Assembly: GCA_000517565.1 (NCBI GenBank)
Contig: CP007051.1
Span: forward strand, 451,171 to 515,170
DNA: 64,000 bases
Source of the DNA: Desulfurella acetivorans A63
Lineage (GTDB): Bacteria > Campylobacterota_A > Desulfurellia > Desulfurellales > Desulfurellaceae
Direction: 5' to 3'
Shown here: piece by piece, positions 37,389-47,049 of the stretch
How positions within the stretch are numbered: position 1 is the first letter of the stretch
Layout: each line of letters begins with the position of its first letter
Position numbers and translations under genes: made by a program
Notes under the pieces: model-generated
The model's database searches: none
What the model was told of the DNA's origin: nothing
The model's input: only the letters and a program-made list of their open reading frames with translations

Positions 37389-38738
37389 ATGTTTAAGAAA
37401 ATATTTATTGCAAATAGAGGAGAAATTGCTTTAAGGATAATTAGAGCTTGCAAAGAGCTTGGTATTAAAACTTGCATTGGCTACTCAGTTGAAGATAAAA
37501 ACTCAATACCTGTTATGCTTGCAGATGAGGCTATCTGCATAGGTCCAGCTCAATCTATGCAAAGTTATTTGAATTTATTTTCTTTAGCTCAAGCTATTCA
37601 CAATTCAGGGGCAGACGCAGTACATCCTGGATATGGTTTTCTAAGCGAAAATCCTACATTTGTTAAAATTTGCAATGATTTAGATGTTACTTTTATAGGT
37701 CCAGATGAAGAAACAATCGCGCGTCTTGCGGATAAGTCTAAAGTAAAACAAATATTAAAACAAAATAATATGCCTACGATACCAGGCAGTGATGGTGCGG
37801 TAAAAAATCTTGATGAATTAAAATCTGTAGCAAACACAATAGGCTATCCAATACTTCTTAAGGCATCCTGGGGCGGCGGTGGTAGAGGTATGAGGGTTGT
37901 TCGAAGTGAAAATGAGTTGGTTAATGAATTCAATGCTGCTCAAAGTGAAGCCAAAAGTTCATTTGGCAGAGAAGATATATATGTAGAAAAATTTATAGAA
38001 CATCCAAGACACATTGAGGCTCAGGTCATTGGAGATAAATTTGGCAATATTGTGCATGTTGGAGAAAGAGATTGTACACTTCAAAGAAGGCACCAAAAGC
38101 TACTTGAAGAATCTCCAAGTCCCTATTTAGATGAACAAAAAAGGGCAGAATTTTTAGAAACGGCTGTTAGGGCAGCTTCAATATTAAAATATTGGAATGC
38201 AGGCACGCTTGAATTTTTATTTGATGAAGAAAAAAATTTTTATTTTATTGAAATTAATACACGTATTCAGGTAGAACATCCCGTAAGTGAAACAGTTTAC
38301 GATGTAGATTTAATAAAAGAACAAATTATGGTTGCTTATGGTTATGAATTATCATTTAAACAAGAGGATCTAAAACCAAAATGTTGTGCAATGGAATGCC
38401 GAATAAATGCAGAAGATCCAGAAAAATTTATACCTTCGCCTGGTAAAATCGAATTTTTATTTGTACCCAGTGGTGCTCATACTAGAGTAGATTCACATAT
38501 TTATTGTGGTTATAATGTAAGTCCATACTACGATTCTATGATAGCAAAATTAATAATAAGTGGTAAAACTCGTGAAGAAGTTCGCACAAGAATGTTAAAT
38601 AGCTTAAGTGAGTTTAAAATAGAAGGGATAAAAACAAACATAAATTTTTTCCAAAAACTGCTATCTTCTGAAGATTTTATAAACAATACTTATGACACAA
38701 ACTTTATAGATAGAATTTTTTTAAATAATCACAAGTAA
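37389..38738 (+). CDS. accC: Biotin carboxylase subunit of acetyl-CoA carboxylase
   Basis: 449 residues with the ATP-grasp architecture: IANRGEIALRIIRACKELG, VHPGYGFLSEN, KASWGGGGRGMRVV, ERDCTLQRRHQKLLEE, EINTRIQVEHPVSE. Carboxylates biotin on AccB. The sequence could also serve pyruvate carboxylase (PycA-type), but the adjacent short AccB argues for acetyl-CoA carboxylase. Converges on trpS with a 10-base overlap. Confidence 0.93.
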   Translation: MFKKIFIANRGEIALRIIRACKELGIKTCIGYSVEDKNSIPVMLADEAICIGPAQSMQSYLNLFSLAQAIHNSGADAVHPGYGFLSENPTFVKICNDLDVTFIGPDEETIARLADKSKVKQILKQNNMPTIPGSDGAVKNLDELKSVANTIGYPILLKASWGGGGRGMRVVRSENELVNEFNAAQSEAKSSFGREDIYVEKFIEHPRHIEAQVIGDKFGNIVHVGERDCTLQRRHQKLLEESPSPYLDEQKRAEFLETAVRAASILKYWNAGTLEFLFDEEKNFYFIEINTRIQVEHPVSETVYDVDLIKEQIMVAYGYELSFKQEDLKPKCCAMECRINAEDPEKFIPSPGKIEFLFVPSGAHTRVDSHIYCGYNVSPYYDSMIAKLIISGKTREEVRTRMLNSLSEFKIEGIKTNINFFQKLLSSEDFINNTYDTNFIDRIFLNNHK

Positions 38739-39721
38739 TTGTTAAAAATCGCTTCTTTAGTAATATTGAGTGTTTCTTTAGCTGCTTGAGAGGCGGTTTT
38801 GCTTGATTCTCTAATATTTTCGATAATTTCGTTTTTTTTGTTTTCTTGTAGTTGTTTTCTTTTTTCTCTTATAGGTCTTAATTTTTCATTAAGGTTTTTA
38901 ATTAGTATTTTTTTACAATCTGTACAACCAATAGATGCATTTGCGCAAGAATATTCAATTTCATTGCAAGTTTGCTTATCAGTAAAGATATTGTGAAGCA
39001 TAAATACACCACATTCTTTTGCTACACCTGGATCTGTTCTTCTAAGTCTGCGCGGATCTGTGAACATTGTTTTAATTTTTTGGGCTGTTTCATCTTCAGT
39101 ATCTGCAAGATAAATTGCATTACCGTATGATTTGCTCATTTTTCGCCCGTCTGTGCCTAGTATCTTTGGGAATTCGCTTAAAAGTGGTTCTGGTTCAATA
39201 AAGACTTCTTTTTGAACTATATTATTAAAACTTCTAACGATTTCTCTTGTAAATTCTAAATGTGCTATTTGATCTATGCCAACTGGTACGTAGTTTGCTT
39301 TATAAATAATAATATCTGCACTCATGAGAACGGGATATCCCAAAAAGCCATAATTTGCGGTTCTACTTTCACCAAGCTGGGCAATTTGATCTTTGTAAGA
39401 TGGCACACGCTCCAATTTTCCTACAGGCGTTATCATGGATAGTAGCAAAAAAAGCTCTGCATGTTCTTTTATAAGTGATTGTACAAACAGAGTTGATTTT
39501 TTTGGATCGAGTCCAAATGCAAGCCAATCTATAATCATTTCAAGTGTGTTATTATAAATTTCTTTTGACTCACTAAAACCTGTAGTAAGTGCATGCCAAT
39601 CTGCCACAAAATAATAACATTTATATTTATCCTGTAAGTTTATCCAATTTTGTAAAGCGCCATATAAATTTCCCAAATGTAACTTTCCAGTTGGTCTCAT
39701 TCCACTTAAAACTATTGCCAT
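38729..39721 (-). CDS. trpS: Tryptophanyl-tRNA synthetase
   Basis: Class I aminoacyl-tRNA synthetase of 330 residues. HIGH-type motif TGKLHLGNLYGAL and KMSKS loop GRKMSKSYGN are present, as are VADWHALTT and YPVLMSADIIIYKA. Begins right after the stop of the M50 protease gene upstream (no gap), so they are co-transcribed. Confidence 0.95.
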   Translation of the reverse strand: MAIVLSGMRPTGKLHLGNLYGALQNWINLQDKYKCYYFVADWHALTTGFSESKEIYNNTLEMIIDWLAFGLDPKKSTLFVQSLIKEHAELFLLLSMITPVGKLERVPSYKDQIAQLGESRTANYGFLGYPVLMSADIIIYKANYVPVGIDQIAHLEFTREIVRSFNNIVQKEVFIEPEPLLSEFPKILGTDGRKMSKSYGNAIYLADTEDETAQKIKTMFTDPRRLRRTDPGVAKECGVFMLHNIFTDKQTCNEIEYSCANASIGCTDCKKILIKNLNEKLRPIREKRKQLQENKKNEIIENIRESSKTASQAAKETLNITKEAIFNNYL

Positions 39722-40354
39722 TTAGCCTCCTAGCAAAAAACTGACAATTGGGTTTGATATAGCTATTATAAAGTTTAAAACACCAAGGAAAAGAAGCAAT
39801 ATTACAATGTACATACCGTAAGGCTCTAATTTTGAATATTGATATGCAAGTCTATTTGGAAGTAACCCAGCAAGTACTCTACCTCCGTCAAGGGGTAAAA
39901 TAGGAAGTAAATTAAATAATGCAAAAATAATATTAATTTGAACACCATACATACACATAATACGCACATCTTCTAAAAAAACAGATGTGTTATTTCCAAA
40001 AGCAAAGAATAATAACCATGAAACTATTGCAAAAAAAATTGCCATTAAAATATTTGACGCAGGACCTGCAATGGCAACAAATATTGAATCCCTTTTAGGA
40101 TTTTTTAGTGCATAAAAGTTTACAGGTACTGGTTTTGCCCAGCCAAATAGTACCGGTGATCTAACAAATATCAATAATGCAGGCAATAGTATTGTGCCAA
40201 ATAAATCAATATGGGCTATTGGGTTTAGTGTTAATCTACCAGCTCTTTTTGCTGTGGAATCGCCAAAAAGGTATGCTACATAGCCATGAGAAACTTCATG
40301 TATTACTATAGCTAACAGCAAAACAGGCAACGCCAAGATTATGCTTGCATCCAA
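39722..40354 (-). CDS. Site-2 protease family (M50) membrane metalloprotease
   Basis: 210 residues, about five transmembrane helices. Zinc motif HEVSHG in helix one and the second metal segment NLLPILPLDGGRVL identify an M50B intramembrane protease without PDZ or CBS domain. Start appears to be TTG 40354, preceded by GGGGTGG; no in-frame ATG is near. The pair with trpS is common in bacteria; substrate unknown. Confidence 0.87.
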   Translation of the reverse strand: MDASIILALPVLLLAIVIHEVSHGYVAYLFGDSTAKRAGRLTLNPIAHIDLFGTILLPALLIFVRSPVLFGWAKPVPVNFYALKNPKRDSIFVAIAGPASNILMAIFFAIVSWLLFFAFGNNTSVFLEDVRIMCMYGVQINIIFALFNLLPILPLDGGRVLAGLLPNRLAYQYSKLEPYGMYIVILLLFLGVLNFIIAISNPIVSFLLGG

Positions 40355-40375
40355 AATCCACCCCTAAATCTCAGA

Positions 40376-40451
40376 AATAATGCACTAATTTTTTAAAATT
40401 GTCAACTATTCAATTAACACAGTTGACAACTAGATTTGCTTACTATATAAA
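40376..40451. promoter_or_regulatory. Divergent promoters with mirrored -35 boxes (M50 protease / feoAB)
   Basis: TTGTCAACT (40399-40407) and AGTTGACAA (40421-40429) are a perfect 9-bp inverted repeat 13 bases apart; each arm contains one -35 TTGACA. Rightward: TTGACA, 17 bases, TATAAA (40446-40451). Leftward: TTGACA, 17 bases, CATATT. The arms extend past the hexamers, so a regulator may also bind. Confidence 0.65.
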
Positions 40452-40458
40452 TTCTCAT

Positions 40459-40683
40459 ATGAGACTCATAGATTCAAAGGTTTTACAAGAAGTAAGGGTA
40501 GTTGGATTTGAATCCGGTTGTAGATCAAAAGAAAGATTGTTACAGCTTGGCATTGTGCCAGGAGTTATTTTGAAGATAAAACGACTTGCACCATTTGCCG
40601 GGCCATTGATTGTTTCAATTGAAGGTAGTGATGTAGTGTTGGGCCGTGGTATTGCAAAAAAAATAATCGTGGAAGAGATATGA
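40459..40683 (+). CDS. feoA: Ferrous iron transport protein FeoA
   Basis: 74-residue SH3-like protein (LGIVPGVILKIKRLAPFAGPL, VVLGRGIAKKI) that partners FeoB. ATG 40459 has no SD; the -10 TATAAA ends 7 bases before it, so the mRNA should be leaderless. Overlaps feoB by four bases. Confidence 0.88.
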   Translation: MRLIDSKVLQEVRVVGFESGCRSKERLLQLGIVPGVILKIKRLAPFAGPLIVSIEGSDVVLGRGIAKKIIVEEI

Positions 40684-42572
40684 AAATTGCACTAATAGGC
40701 CAACCAAATTGCGGTAAAAGTACAATATTTAATCAGCTTGCAGGGTATAAAAGTATTAGCGCAAATTTTCCAGGTGCTACAGTTTCGTATACTATAGGAA
40801 AATTTTACTTTCAAAATAAGTCTATTGAGTTAGTTGATTTGCCTGGTACATACTCATTAAGCTGGTATGATGATGCAGAAAAGGAAAGTGTAAAAGCTTT
40901 AGCTAGCATGGATTTTGACTGTATTATCAATGTTTTAGATGCATCAACTATTACAAGAGGCCTAGAATTGACATTGGAGCTCATCTCACTTGATAAGCCC
41001 ATGGTTGTTGCATTAAATATGATGGATGAAGCCAAAAAGAAAGGTATAGAAATTGACATATCAAAACTTGAAGATTCAATTGGTGTAAAAGTAATTCCAG
41101 TAATTGCAAAACAGGCAAAAGGTATCAAAGACTTGATTAGCGCAGCCTTAACAGCTCAAAAACCCATTAAAAGATGCATATATTCAAAAAGACTTGAAAG
41201 CTTTATAGAAAGTTTGGAGCAATGCCTTAAATCTCAGGCAACTACATTGATTTTGCCTCCAAAGCTTATTGCAATAAAAGCCATTGAAGGTTTTTCTGCA
41301 TGTGAAGAAATCGTCAGTTGGTATCCAAAGTGTCAAGATTTGCTTGAAACTACAAGGGTTTTATTAAACAATGGCGCTGAAATTACAAAAGAAAGACATG
41401 CTTTGTGTCTTGATATTTTTGAATATAGTGCAAAAGTAAAAGACTCAAAAGGTTTGCCAATAAGCGAAAAAATTGATGAAATTTTATTGCACCCGATATG
41501 GGGTTATGTAAGTTTATTTTTAATATTTATAGCTATTTTTTTTATAGTATTTGAAGGTGGTTCTCCATTTGAGAGTTTAATTGATAAGTTTTTTTCATTT
41601 ACAGATGAATATTTGCAATCAAACATTCATAATGCGTTTTTGCTGTCTCTTATAAAAGGCGCAATTGATGGCATAGGCGCTGCCATTGGAATTGCTTTGC
41701 CTTATTTAGTGCCTTTTTTTGTAATACTCAGCATACTTGAAGATAGTGGATACTTATCTCGTATAGCCTTTTTAATGGATTCATTAATGCATAAAATTGG
41801 TGTCCATGGAACAAGCGTAATACCTTTTATTATGGGTTATGGATGTAGTGTACCTGCTGTTATGGCTACAAGGATAATAAGGGACAAAAGGGAAAAATTT
41901 ATCAGTGCTTTTTTGGCTACACTTATACCGTGCGCTGCAAGAACCACAGTAATTATGGGGCTTGTAGCATTTTTTATTGGTCCTGTGTATGCAATTTTGC
42001 TTTACCTATTAAATCTTGTTGTGATAGGTATTGCTGGAACAATTCTAAAAAAGATATTACCGGGGATTAGTCCTGAGATTTTATTCGATATTCCTCCATA
42101 TAGAACACCAACATTAAAAACAACAATTATAAAAACATGGTATAGAATAAAAGATTTTGTTTATGTAGCCATACCGCTTTTGGTTGGTGGAAGTATTGTG
42201 CTTTCGTTAATTGATTATTTTAATTTTGCAAAATATATAAATTATGTTTTTGCTCCATTTATGGAACTTTTGGGTTTACCTGTTGCTATTGGCATAGTTC
42301 TAATTTTTGGTATATTTAAAAAAGAATTAACACTACTTATGCTTGCACAGGCTTTGGGTTTAAGTTCAATTTCTGCTGTTTCAAAAATGCTTAGCGTTGA
42401 ACAAATCTTTGTATTTACTATATTTGTCATGTTTTACATACCTTGTTTGGCAACTATTTCTACGCTGTATAGAGAAATTAGGCTTAAAGGCACAATTTTA
42501 ATTACAGTATCAAGTGTACTAATTGCTACGGTATTAGCTTTTATTGCTCATTTGATATTTTTAGTTATTTAG
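40680..42572 (+). CDS. feoB: Ferrous iron transporter FeoB
   Basis: 630 residues: N-terminal G domain (G1 GQPNCGKST, G3 DLPGTYSL, G4 NMMD), helical linker, then about eight to ten membrane helices with the two Gate regions (GYGCSVPAVMATR and FIPCAARTTVIMGL-like). Imports Fe2+ across the inner membrane. About 100 residues shorter than E. coli FeoB, as in many Campylobacterota. Converges on folP with a 12-base overlap. Confidence 0.95.
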   Translation: MKIALIGQPNCGKSTIFNQLAGYKSISANFPGATVSYTIGKFYFQNKSIELVDLPGTYSLSWYDDAEKESVKALASMDFDCIINVLDASTITRGLELTLELISLDKPMVVALNMMDEAKKKGIEIDISKLEDSIGVKVIPVIAKQAKGIKDLISAALTAQKPIKRCIYSKRLESFIESLEQCLKSQATTLILPPKLIAIKAIEGFSACEEIVSWYPKCQDLLETTRVLLNNGAEITKERHALCLDIFEYSAKVKDSKGLPISEKIDEILLHPIWGYVSLFLIFIAIFFIVFEGGSPFESLIDKFFSFTDEYLQSNIHNAFLLSLIKGAIDGIGAAIGIALPYLVPFFVILSILEDSGYLSRIAFLMDSLMHKIGVHGTSVIPFIMGYGCSVPAVMATRIIRDKREKFISAFLATLIPCAARTTVIMGLVAFFIGPVYAILLYLLNLVVIGIAGTILKKILPGISPEILFDIPPYRTPTLKTTIIKTWYRIKDFVYVAIPLLVGGSIVLSLIDYFNFAKYINYVFAPFMELLGLPVAIGIVLIFGIFKKELTLLMLAQALGLSSISAVSKMLSVEQIFVFTIFVMFYIPCLATISTLYREIRLKGTILITVSSVLIATVLAFIAHLIFLVI

Positions 42573-43757
42573 CTGATAAGCTAGCTCAAGTGCTTCTTTG
42601 TTTGCAGCAACATCATGTACTCTAAAGATGCGCGCACCATTGAAATAGCTTGCAACATTTGCCCCAATTGTACCGAATAGTCTTTCGTTTACATCTTTGT
42701 TTAAAATGTTGCCAATAAAGCTTTTTCTTGATAAGCCAACTAATATAGGTCTGCCAAATACTTTAAAACTTTCTATATTTTTAATTATATCGATATTATG
42801 GTTTAGTGTTTTGCCAAAACCAATGCCTGGATCTAAAACAATCTTTTTTTTATCAAAATTATTTTTTAACAATTTGCTCATTGCATTTTCGAAAAAATCG
42901 TTGATTTCTGTGATTAAATTTTGGTATATTGGATTTTCTTGCATGGTTTTTGGTTTACCTTTGGTATGCATTATAACGCAAGAATAATTACAGTCCAATA
43001 TACACTCGCTCATTTTTTCATCAAAAGTAAAACCACTTATATCATTGATTATTGAAACATCATACTCAAAAGCTTCTTTTGCAACACTTGAATTGAATGT
43101 ATCAACAGATAAAATTATCTGAGGAAATCTTTTTTTAATGGCTTCTAAAACAGGAAATAAACGCTTTTTTTCTTCTTCAACTGGTACTGTTTCACTAAAG
43201 GGTCGTGTTGATACAGCACCAATATCAACAATGTCTGCTTTTTCATTTAATATTTGTTCGCACCTAAATAGAGCCTTGCTTACAGTATCATATTTCCCTC
43301 CATCGTAAAATGAATCTGGTGTAACATTAAGTATACCCATAATGATATAATTTTTCTTTAGATCAAAGATTTTTTCGCCTACTTTCCATAAAAATTCACC
43401 AAAATAGGCGTCTAATTGATTATTTAATTTTTCACCCAGCTCTCTTAAGTCTTTAAAGTTTTGAATTTTTAACTTATTGGAAAATTTATACAGTCTTTTT
43501 ATGTCACCAAAAACTAAACAGTCAGTTTTTGCAGTTTTTGCTGTAATAGTATCTTTTGACACACATGCGTCAATACCACATGATAAAGCTTCCTGTTTTA
43601 TAATATTTGCTATATAAAAATCACAATCATAAATTAAAAAAGAAAGGTTAATTGTTTTGTTTATCATTAGTTCAATGCCAATATCGTCAGCCTTAATATT
43701 TTGCATTAATTGTTTTGCCTGATCTTTTGAGTGTATTTTTATTAGATCAAACTTCAC
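42561..43757 (-). CDS. folP: Dihydropteroate synthase with N-terminal extension
   Basis: 398 residues; the catalytic DHPS barrel starts near residue 138 (GILNVTPDSFYDGGKYD) and includes DIGAVSTRPF, SVDTFNSSVA, INDISGF, DPGIGFGKTLNHN and GLSRKSFIG. The ~130-residue N-terminal extension is absent from E. coli FolP but a long form is usual in Campylobacter and Helicobacter. Makes dihydropteroate from pterin and p-aminobenzoate. Overlaps ftsH by 11 bases. Confidence 0.93.
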   Translation of the reverse strand: MKFDLIKIHSKDQAKQLMQNIKADDIGIELMINKTINLSFLIYDCDFYIANIIKQEALSCGIDACVSKDTITAKTAKTDCLVFGDIKRLYKFSNKLKIQNFKDLRELGEKLNNQLDAYFGEFLWKVGEKIFDLKKNYIIMGILNVTPDSFYDGGKYDTVSKALFRCEQILNEKADIVDIGAVSTRPFSETVPVEEEKKRLFPVLEAIKKRFPQIILSVDTFNSSVAKEAFEYDVSIINDISGFTFDEKMSECILDCNYSCVIMHTKGKPKTMQENPIYQNLITEINDFFENAMSKLLKNNFDKKKIVLDPGIGFGKTLNHNIDIIKNIESFKVFGRPILVGLSRKSFIGNILNKDVNERLFGTIGANVASYFNGARIFRVHDVAANKEALELAYQLNN

Positions 43758-45543
43758 TTTGTGGTTCCTTTAAGATTTCATCTATATCAGCTGAAGTTAT
43801 AACTTCTTTTTCAAGAAGTGTCTGAGCCATTTTTGTAATATGACCTTTATGTTGCAATATGATATTTTTTGTGGTTTGATACGCATCATCTATAATTCTT
43901 TTAATTTCTCTATCAATAAGACGAGCCGTATCTTCGCTAAAGTTTTTATGTGTTGCAATCTCTCTACCTAAAAAAACTTCATCTTTGCTTGTAGCGTAAT
44001 TTAGTGGGCCAAGTTCACTCATACCCCATTCGCAAACCATTTTTCTTGCTATATCAGTAGCCCTTTCGATATCATTTCCAGCGCCCGTAGTTATGGTATT
44101 TAACATAACTTCTTCTGATACTCTACCACCTAAAAGTACACATATTCTATTTATTAAATACTCTTTGTCATAAGTATATTTATCGCCTTCAGGAAGCTGT
44201 TGCGTTACACCAAGAGCCATGCCTCGCGGTATTATAGTTACTTTATGGATTGGATCTGTTTTTGGCAAAAGTTTAGCTACAATTGCATGTCCTGACTCAT
44301 GATATGCTGTAATTTCTTTTTCTTCATCGCTAATAATAACGCTTTTTCTCTCTGGTCCCATAAGCACTTTATCTTTTGCTAGTTCAAAATCTTCCATCTC
44401 AACTTCTTTTTTGTTTTTTCTAGCGGCAAAAAGCACTGCTTCATTTACAAGGTTGGATAAATCTGCTCCCGAAAACCCTGGTGTTGATTTGGCTATTATT
44501 TCTAAGTTTACATTTTTAGCAAGTGGTATGTTTCTCGTATGAACTTTAAGTATCTCAAGACGCCCTCTTACGTCAGATTTTGATACAATTACCCTTCTAT
44601 CAAACCTGCCTGGTCTTAAAAGCGCAGGGTCTAATACATCTGGTCTATTTGTTGCCGCCATTATAATGACGCTTTCGTGCGTTTGAAAGCCATCCATTTC
44701 TACGAGTAATTGATTTAGCGTTTGTTCTCTTTCATCGTGCCCACCACCTATGCCAGCTCCTCGCTGTCTACCCACAGCGTCTATTTCATCAATAAATACA
44801 ATGCAGGGAGCAGAGCGTTTCGCCTGTGCAAATAAATCCCTAACCCTGCTTGCACCAACACCTACAAACATTTCTACAAAGTCAGATCCGCTTATGCTAT
44901 AAAAAGGTACTTTTGCTTCACCAGCAACAGCTTTTGCAAGTAATGTTTTGCCAGTACCAGGTGGTCCTACAAGCAAGACGCCTTTTGGTATTTTTGCACC
45001 AAGTTGAATAAATTTTTTTGGATATTTTAAAAATTCTATAATTTCCTGTAATTCTTCTTTTGCTTCTTCGACGCCTGCAACATCTTTAAAAGTTATAGGG
45101 TTTTTGTCAGATGTTATAAGCTGGGCGTTGCTTTTGTTAAACGACAAAACTTTACCGCCTTTTTGCATTTGGTTTGAAAAGTAAAAAAATAATATTAAAA
45201 AAACAATCATTGGAGCCCAATACATTAAAAATATATCTAGCATTGTGTTTTTTTCTTTTGGTACAATATCTATTTTTACATTGTGCTTTGTTAGTAAATC
45301 AATAATACTTGGAGCGCTAGCTGGTAAAATATAGGTTTTGTATTGTTCGTTATTTATACTAAAATATATTTCTTTTTCGTCTTTAATTGTAACTTTTTTA
45401 ATCAGATTTGAATTAACAGAACTAACAAATTCGCTATAGCTCATTTGGTTTTGACTATATTGAGACTTATTGAATATATTAAATAAAATAATAGTCGCTA
45501 TGATAATACCAAGCCAAAGGACAATATTTCTATAATTTACCAT
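43747..45543 (-). CDS. ftsH: ATP-dependent zinc metalloprotease FtsH
   Basis: 598 residues: two N-terminal membrane helices with a short periplasmic domain between, AAA+ domain (Walker [14 protein letters not shown], Walker [12 protein letters not shown], second region of homology [18 protein letters not shown]) and the M41 protease site HESGHA. Degrades membrane proteins and regulators such as LpxC in other bacteria. Good SD GGGAGG; promoter-like TTGAAG-17-TATAAG upstream. Confidence 0.96.
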   Translation of the reverse strand: MVNYRNIVLWLGIIIATIILFNIFNKSQYSQNQMSYSEFVSSVNSNLIKKVTIKDEKEIYFSINNEQYKTYILPASAPSIIDLLTKHNVKIDIVPKEKNTMLDIFLMYWAPMIVFLILFFYFSNQMQKGGKVLSFNKSNAQLITSDKNPITFKDVAGVEEAKEELQEIIEFLKYPKKFIQLGAKIPKGVLLVGPPGTGKTLLAKAVAGEAKVPFYSISGSDFVEMFVGVGASRVRDLFAQAKRSAPCIVFIDEIDAVGRQRGAGIGGGHDEREQTLNQLLVEMDGFQTHESVIIMAATNRPDVLDPALLRPGRFDRRVIVSKSDVRGRLEILKVHTRNIPLAKNVNLEIIAKSTPGFSGADLSNLVNEAVLFAARKNKKEVEMEDFELAKDKVLMGPERKSVIISDEEKEITAYHESGHAIVAKLLPKTDPIHKVTIIPRGMALGVTQQLPEGDKYTYDKEYLINRICVLLGGRVSEEVMLNTITTGAGNDIERATDIARKMVCEWGMSELGPLNYATSKDEVFLGREIATHKNFSEDTARLIDREIKRIIDDAYQTTKNIILQHKGHITKMAQTLLEKEVITSADIDEILKEPQSEV

Positions 45544-45617
45544 CTTTCATTCCTCCCGCTAAATCTTATATCAAAAATTATTGTATTCTTCAAGATAATG
45601 TGATATTATTCCAAACT

Positions 45618-46082
45618 GTGAGAAAGTTTAAATGGACTTTTTTTATACTTTTTTTTGCCATAGTTTCATGTAGCCCAAAAAACACCAGCATGGATATAAA
45701 TCTACATGGTGTTAACACTGGTAATATAAACCTGCTATCACTAAAAGGTAAAGTTATTTTAATAAATATATTTCAAACGGATTGCCCTGTTTGCCAAGAA
45801 GAAGTTCCTTCTTTAAATAAGCTCTATAATTACTACAAAAATAATAAAAACGTTAAAATCATTGGTATAAGTCTAAATTCAGACGGCTTAAATTCATTTA
45901 TTGATTATTATGGAATCAGATATCCTGTATATACAATAAACCAATCAAATTTGTCAAAACTTGGAGGCGTTGCTTACACTCCCACTACAATTTTAATTGA
46001 TAAAAACGGCAATATAATAGAAAGATTTGTTGGATTCAGGGATTTTTATTTTTTAAGCACAAATATAAATATACTTCTCTAA
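45618..46082 (+). CDS. TlpA-like thioredoxin-fold lipoprotein
   Basis: 154 residues from GTG 45618, chosen because it gives a normal lipoprotein signal (MRKFKWTFFILFFAIVSC, lipidated Cys18); GTG 45600 would add six residues. Thioredoxin fold with active site CPVC (Cys56, Cys59), SLKGKVILINIF and a TPTTILIDKNG cis-Pro segment. Likely a periplasmic thiol-disulfide reductant, for example in cytochrome c maturation. No SD is visible at either start. Confidence 0.78.
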   Translation: MRKFKWTFFILFFAIVSCSPKNTSMDINLHGVNTGNINLLSLKGKVILINIFQTDCPVCQEEVPSLNKLYNYYKNNKNVKIIGISLNSDGLNSFIDYYGIRYPVYTINQSNLSKLGGVAYTPTTILIDKNGNIIERFVGFRDFYFLSTNINILL

Positions 46083-46963
46083 ACAAGTTTGCTAAATAGT
46101 TTTGTCTTTTCAAGTATTTTTACAATGTTATATAAACTTTCGTTATATGGAGCATTTTTGCCAATTTGTTTTGCCACTTTAACCACATAGCCATTTAGGT
46201 ATTCAATTTCTGTTTTTTTGCCTTTTCTTAAGTCTTCGCCAACGCTTGCTTTCCATACATCTGGTTTAAATTTGCTTGCAAAATCTATTACTTGATCGGC
46301 GATTTGGTCTAAATCTATGCCGTGAGGTTTGTCAAATACATCAACAATTTCTCTAGATAGCTTTGAAGAAAATTCAAGTTCGCTTTTTTCGAAGCTTTTA
46401 AGGCCAGTTAGAGCATTTATAGTAGCACAGCTACAGTAAAATATAAACTTCCACCATTTTTCACTCATTATGTTATCAACAACCATTGTATTTAATCCAC
46501 ATTTATTAAAATTTTGGGCAAAATACATAGCTTTTTGTTTATTTAAAAAATAACCTATTTTTTGACCGTTGTTCATAAAATTATCTAACACATTGTCGTT
46601 TATTGTAGCACCAATTAGGCTTGCAATAGGAAAAATAAGCGTTTTATCAAGTTTTGATAGCAATACTTCTTCTGTGTAAATACCATTTTGAACTGTTAAT
46701 ATAGGTGTATTTTGTGTGGCTTTTAGAATATTTTCTATGGCATAATCAACATCAAAAGATTTTGTAGCCAGAATAATGCAATCGTATTTTTTATCAATTT
46801 TGTCCTTAATATTAAATGTATGTGTATTAACAGTTGAGCCTATCTTGATATTATAAGTTTTTTGTGATGGGTTTTTGCCTATGTAGTCAACAGAGTTTTC
46901 TTTTTCTAAAAAATATCCCATAAGTAAACCCAAAGCACCACTACCATAAATTAAAATATTCAT
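46079..46963 (-). CDS. panE: 2-dehydropantoate 2-reductase family (PanE/ApbA)
   Basis: 294 residues: N-terminal NADPH site YGSGALGLLMGYFLE, TVQNGI segment, and C-terminal helical domain with KWWKFIFYCSCATINALTG (catalytic Lys) and KKTEIEYLNGYVVK. Makes pantoate for CoA synthesis in the standard member; several homologues have other 2-keto acid substrates. SD GGAGG. Its stop overlaps the TlpA-like gene by four bases, convergent. Confidence 0.87.
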   Translation of the reverse strand: MNILIYGSGALGLLMGYFLEKENSVDYIGKNPSQKTYNIKIGSTVNTHTFNIKDKIDKKYDCIILATKSFDVDYAIENILKATQNTPILTVQNGIYTEEVLLSKLDKTLIFPIASLIGATINDNVLDNFMNNGQKIGYFLNKQKAMYFAQNFNKCGLNTMVVDNIMSEKWWKFIFYCSCATINALTGLKSFEKSELEFSSKLSREIVDVFDKPHGIDLDQIADQVIDFASKFKPDVWKASVGEDLRKGKKTEIEYLNGYVVKVAKQIGKNAPYNESLYNIVKILEKTKLFSKLV

Positions 46964-46981
46964 TGCAAGCCTCCTTTTTGT

Positions 46982-47042
46982 AATTTAAAGCAAACACAAA
47001 TTTTTGTCAAAAAATTGACTATAAATAAAAAAAATGTATTTT
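46982..47042. promoter_or_regulatory. Divergent promoters panE / patatin gene
   Basis: Leftward: TTGACA (47010-47005), 17 bases, TAAATT (46987-46982). Rightward: TTGACT (47015-47020), 16 bases, TATTTT (47037-47042), which puts transcription start at about the ATG 47050. The two -35 boxes face away from each other only four bases apart. Confidence 0.5.
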
Positions 47043-47049
47043 GTTGTCA

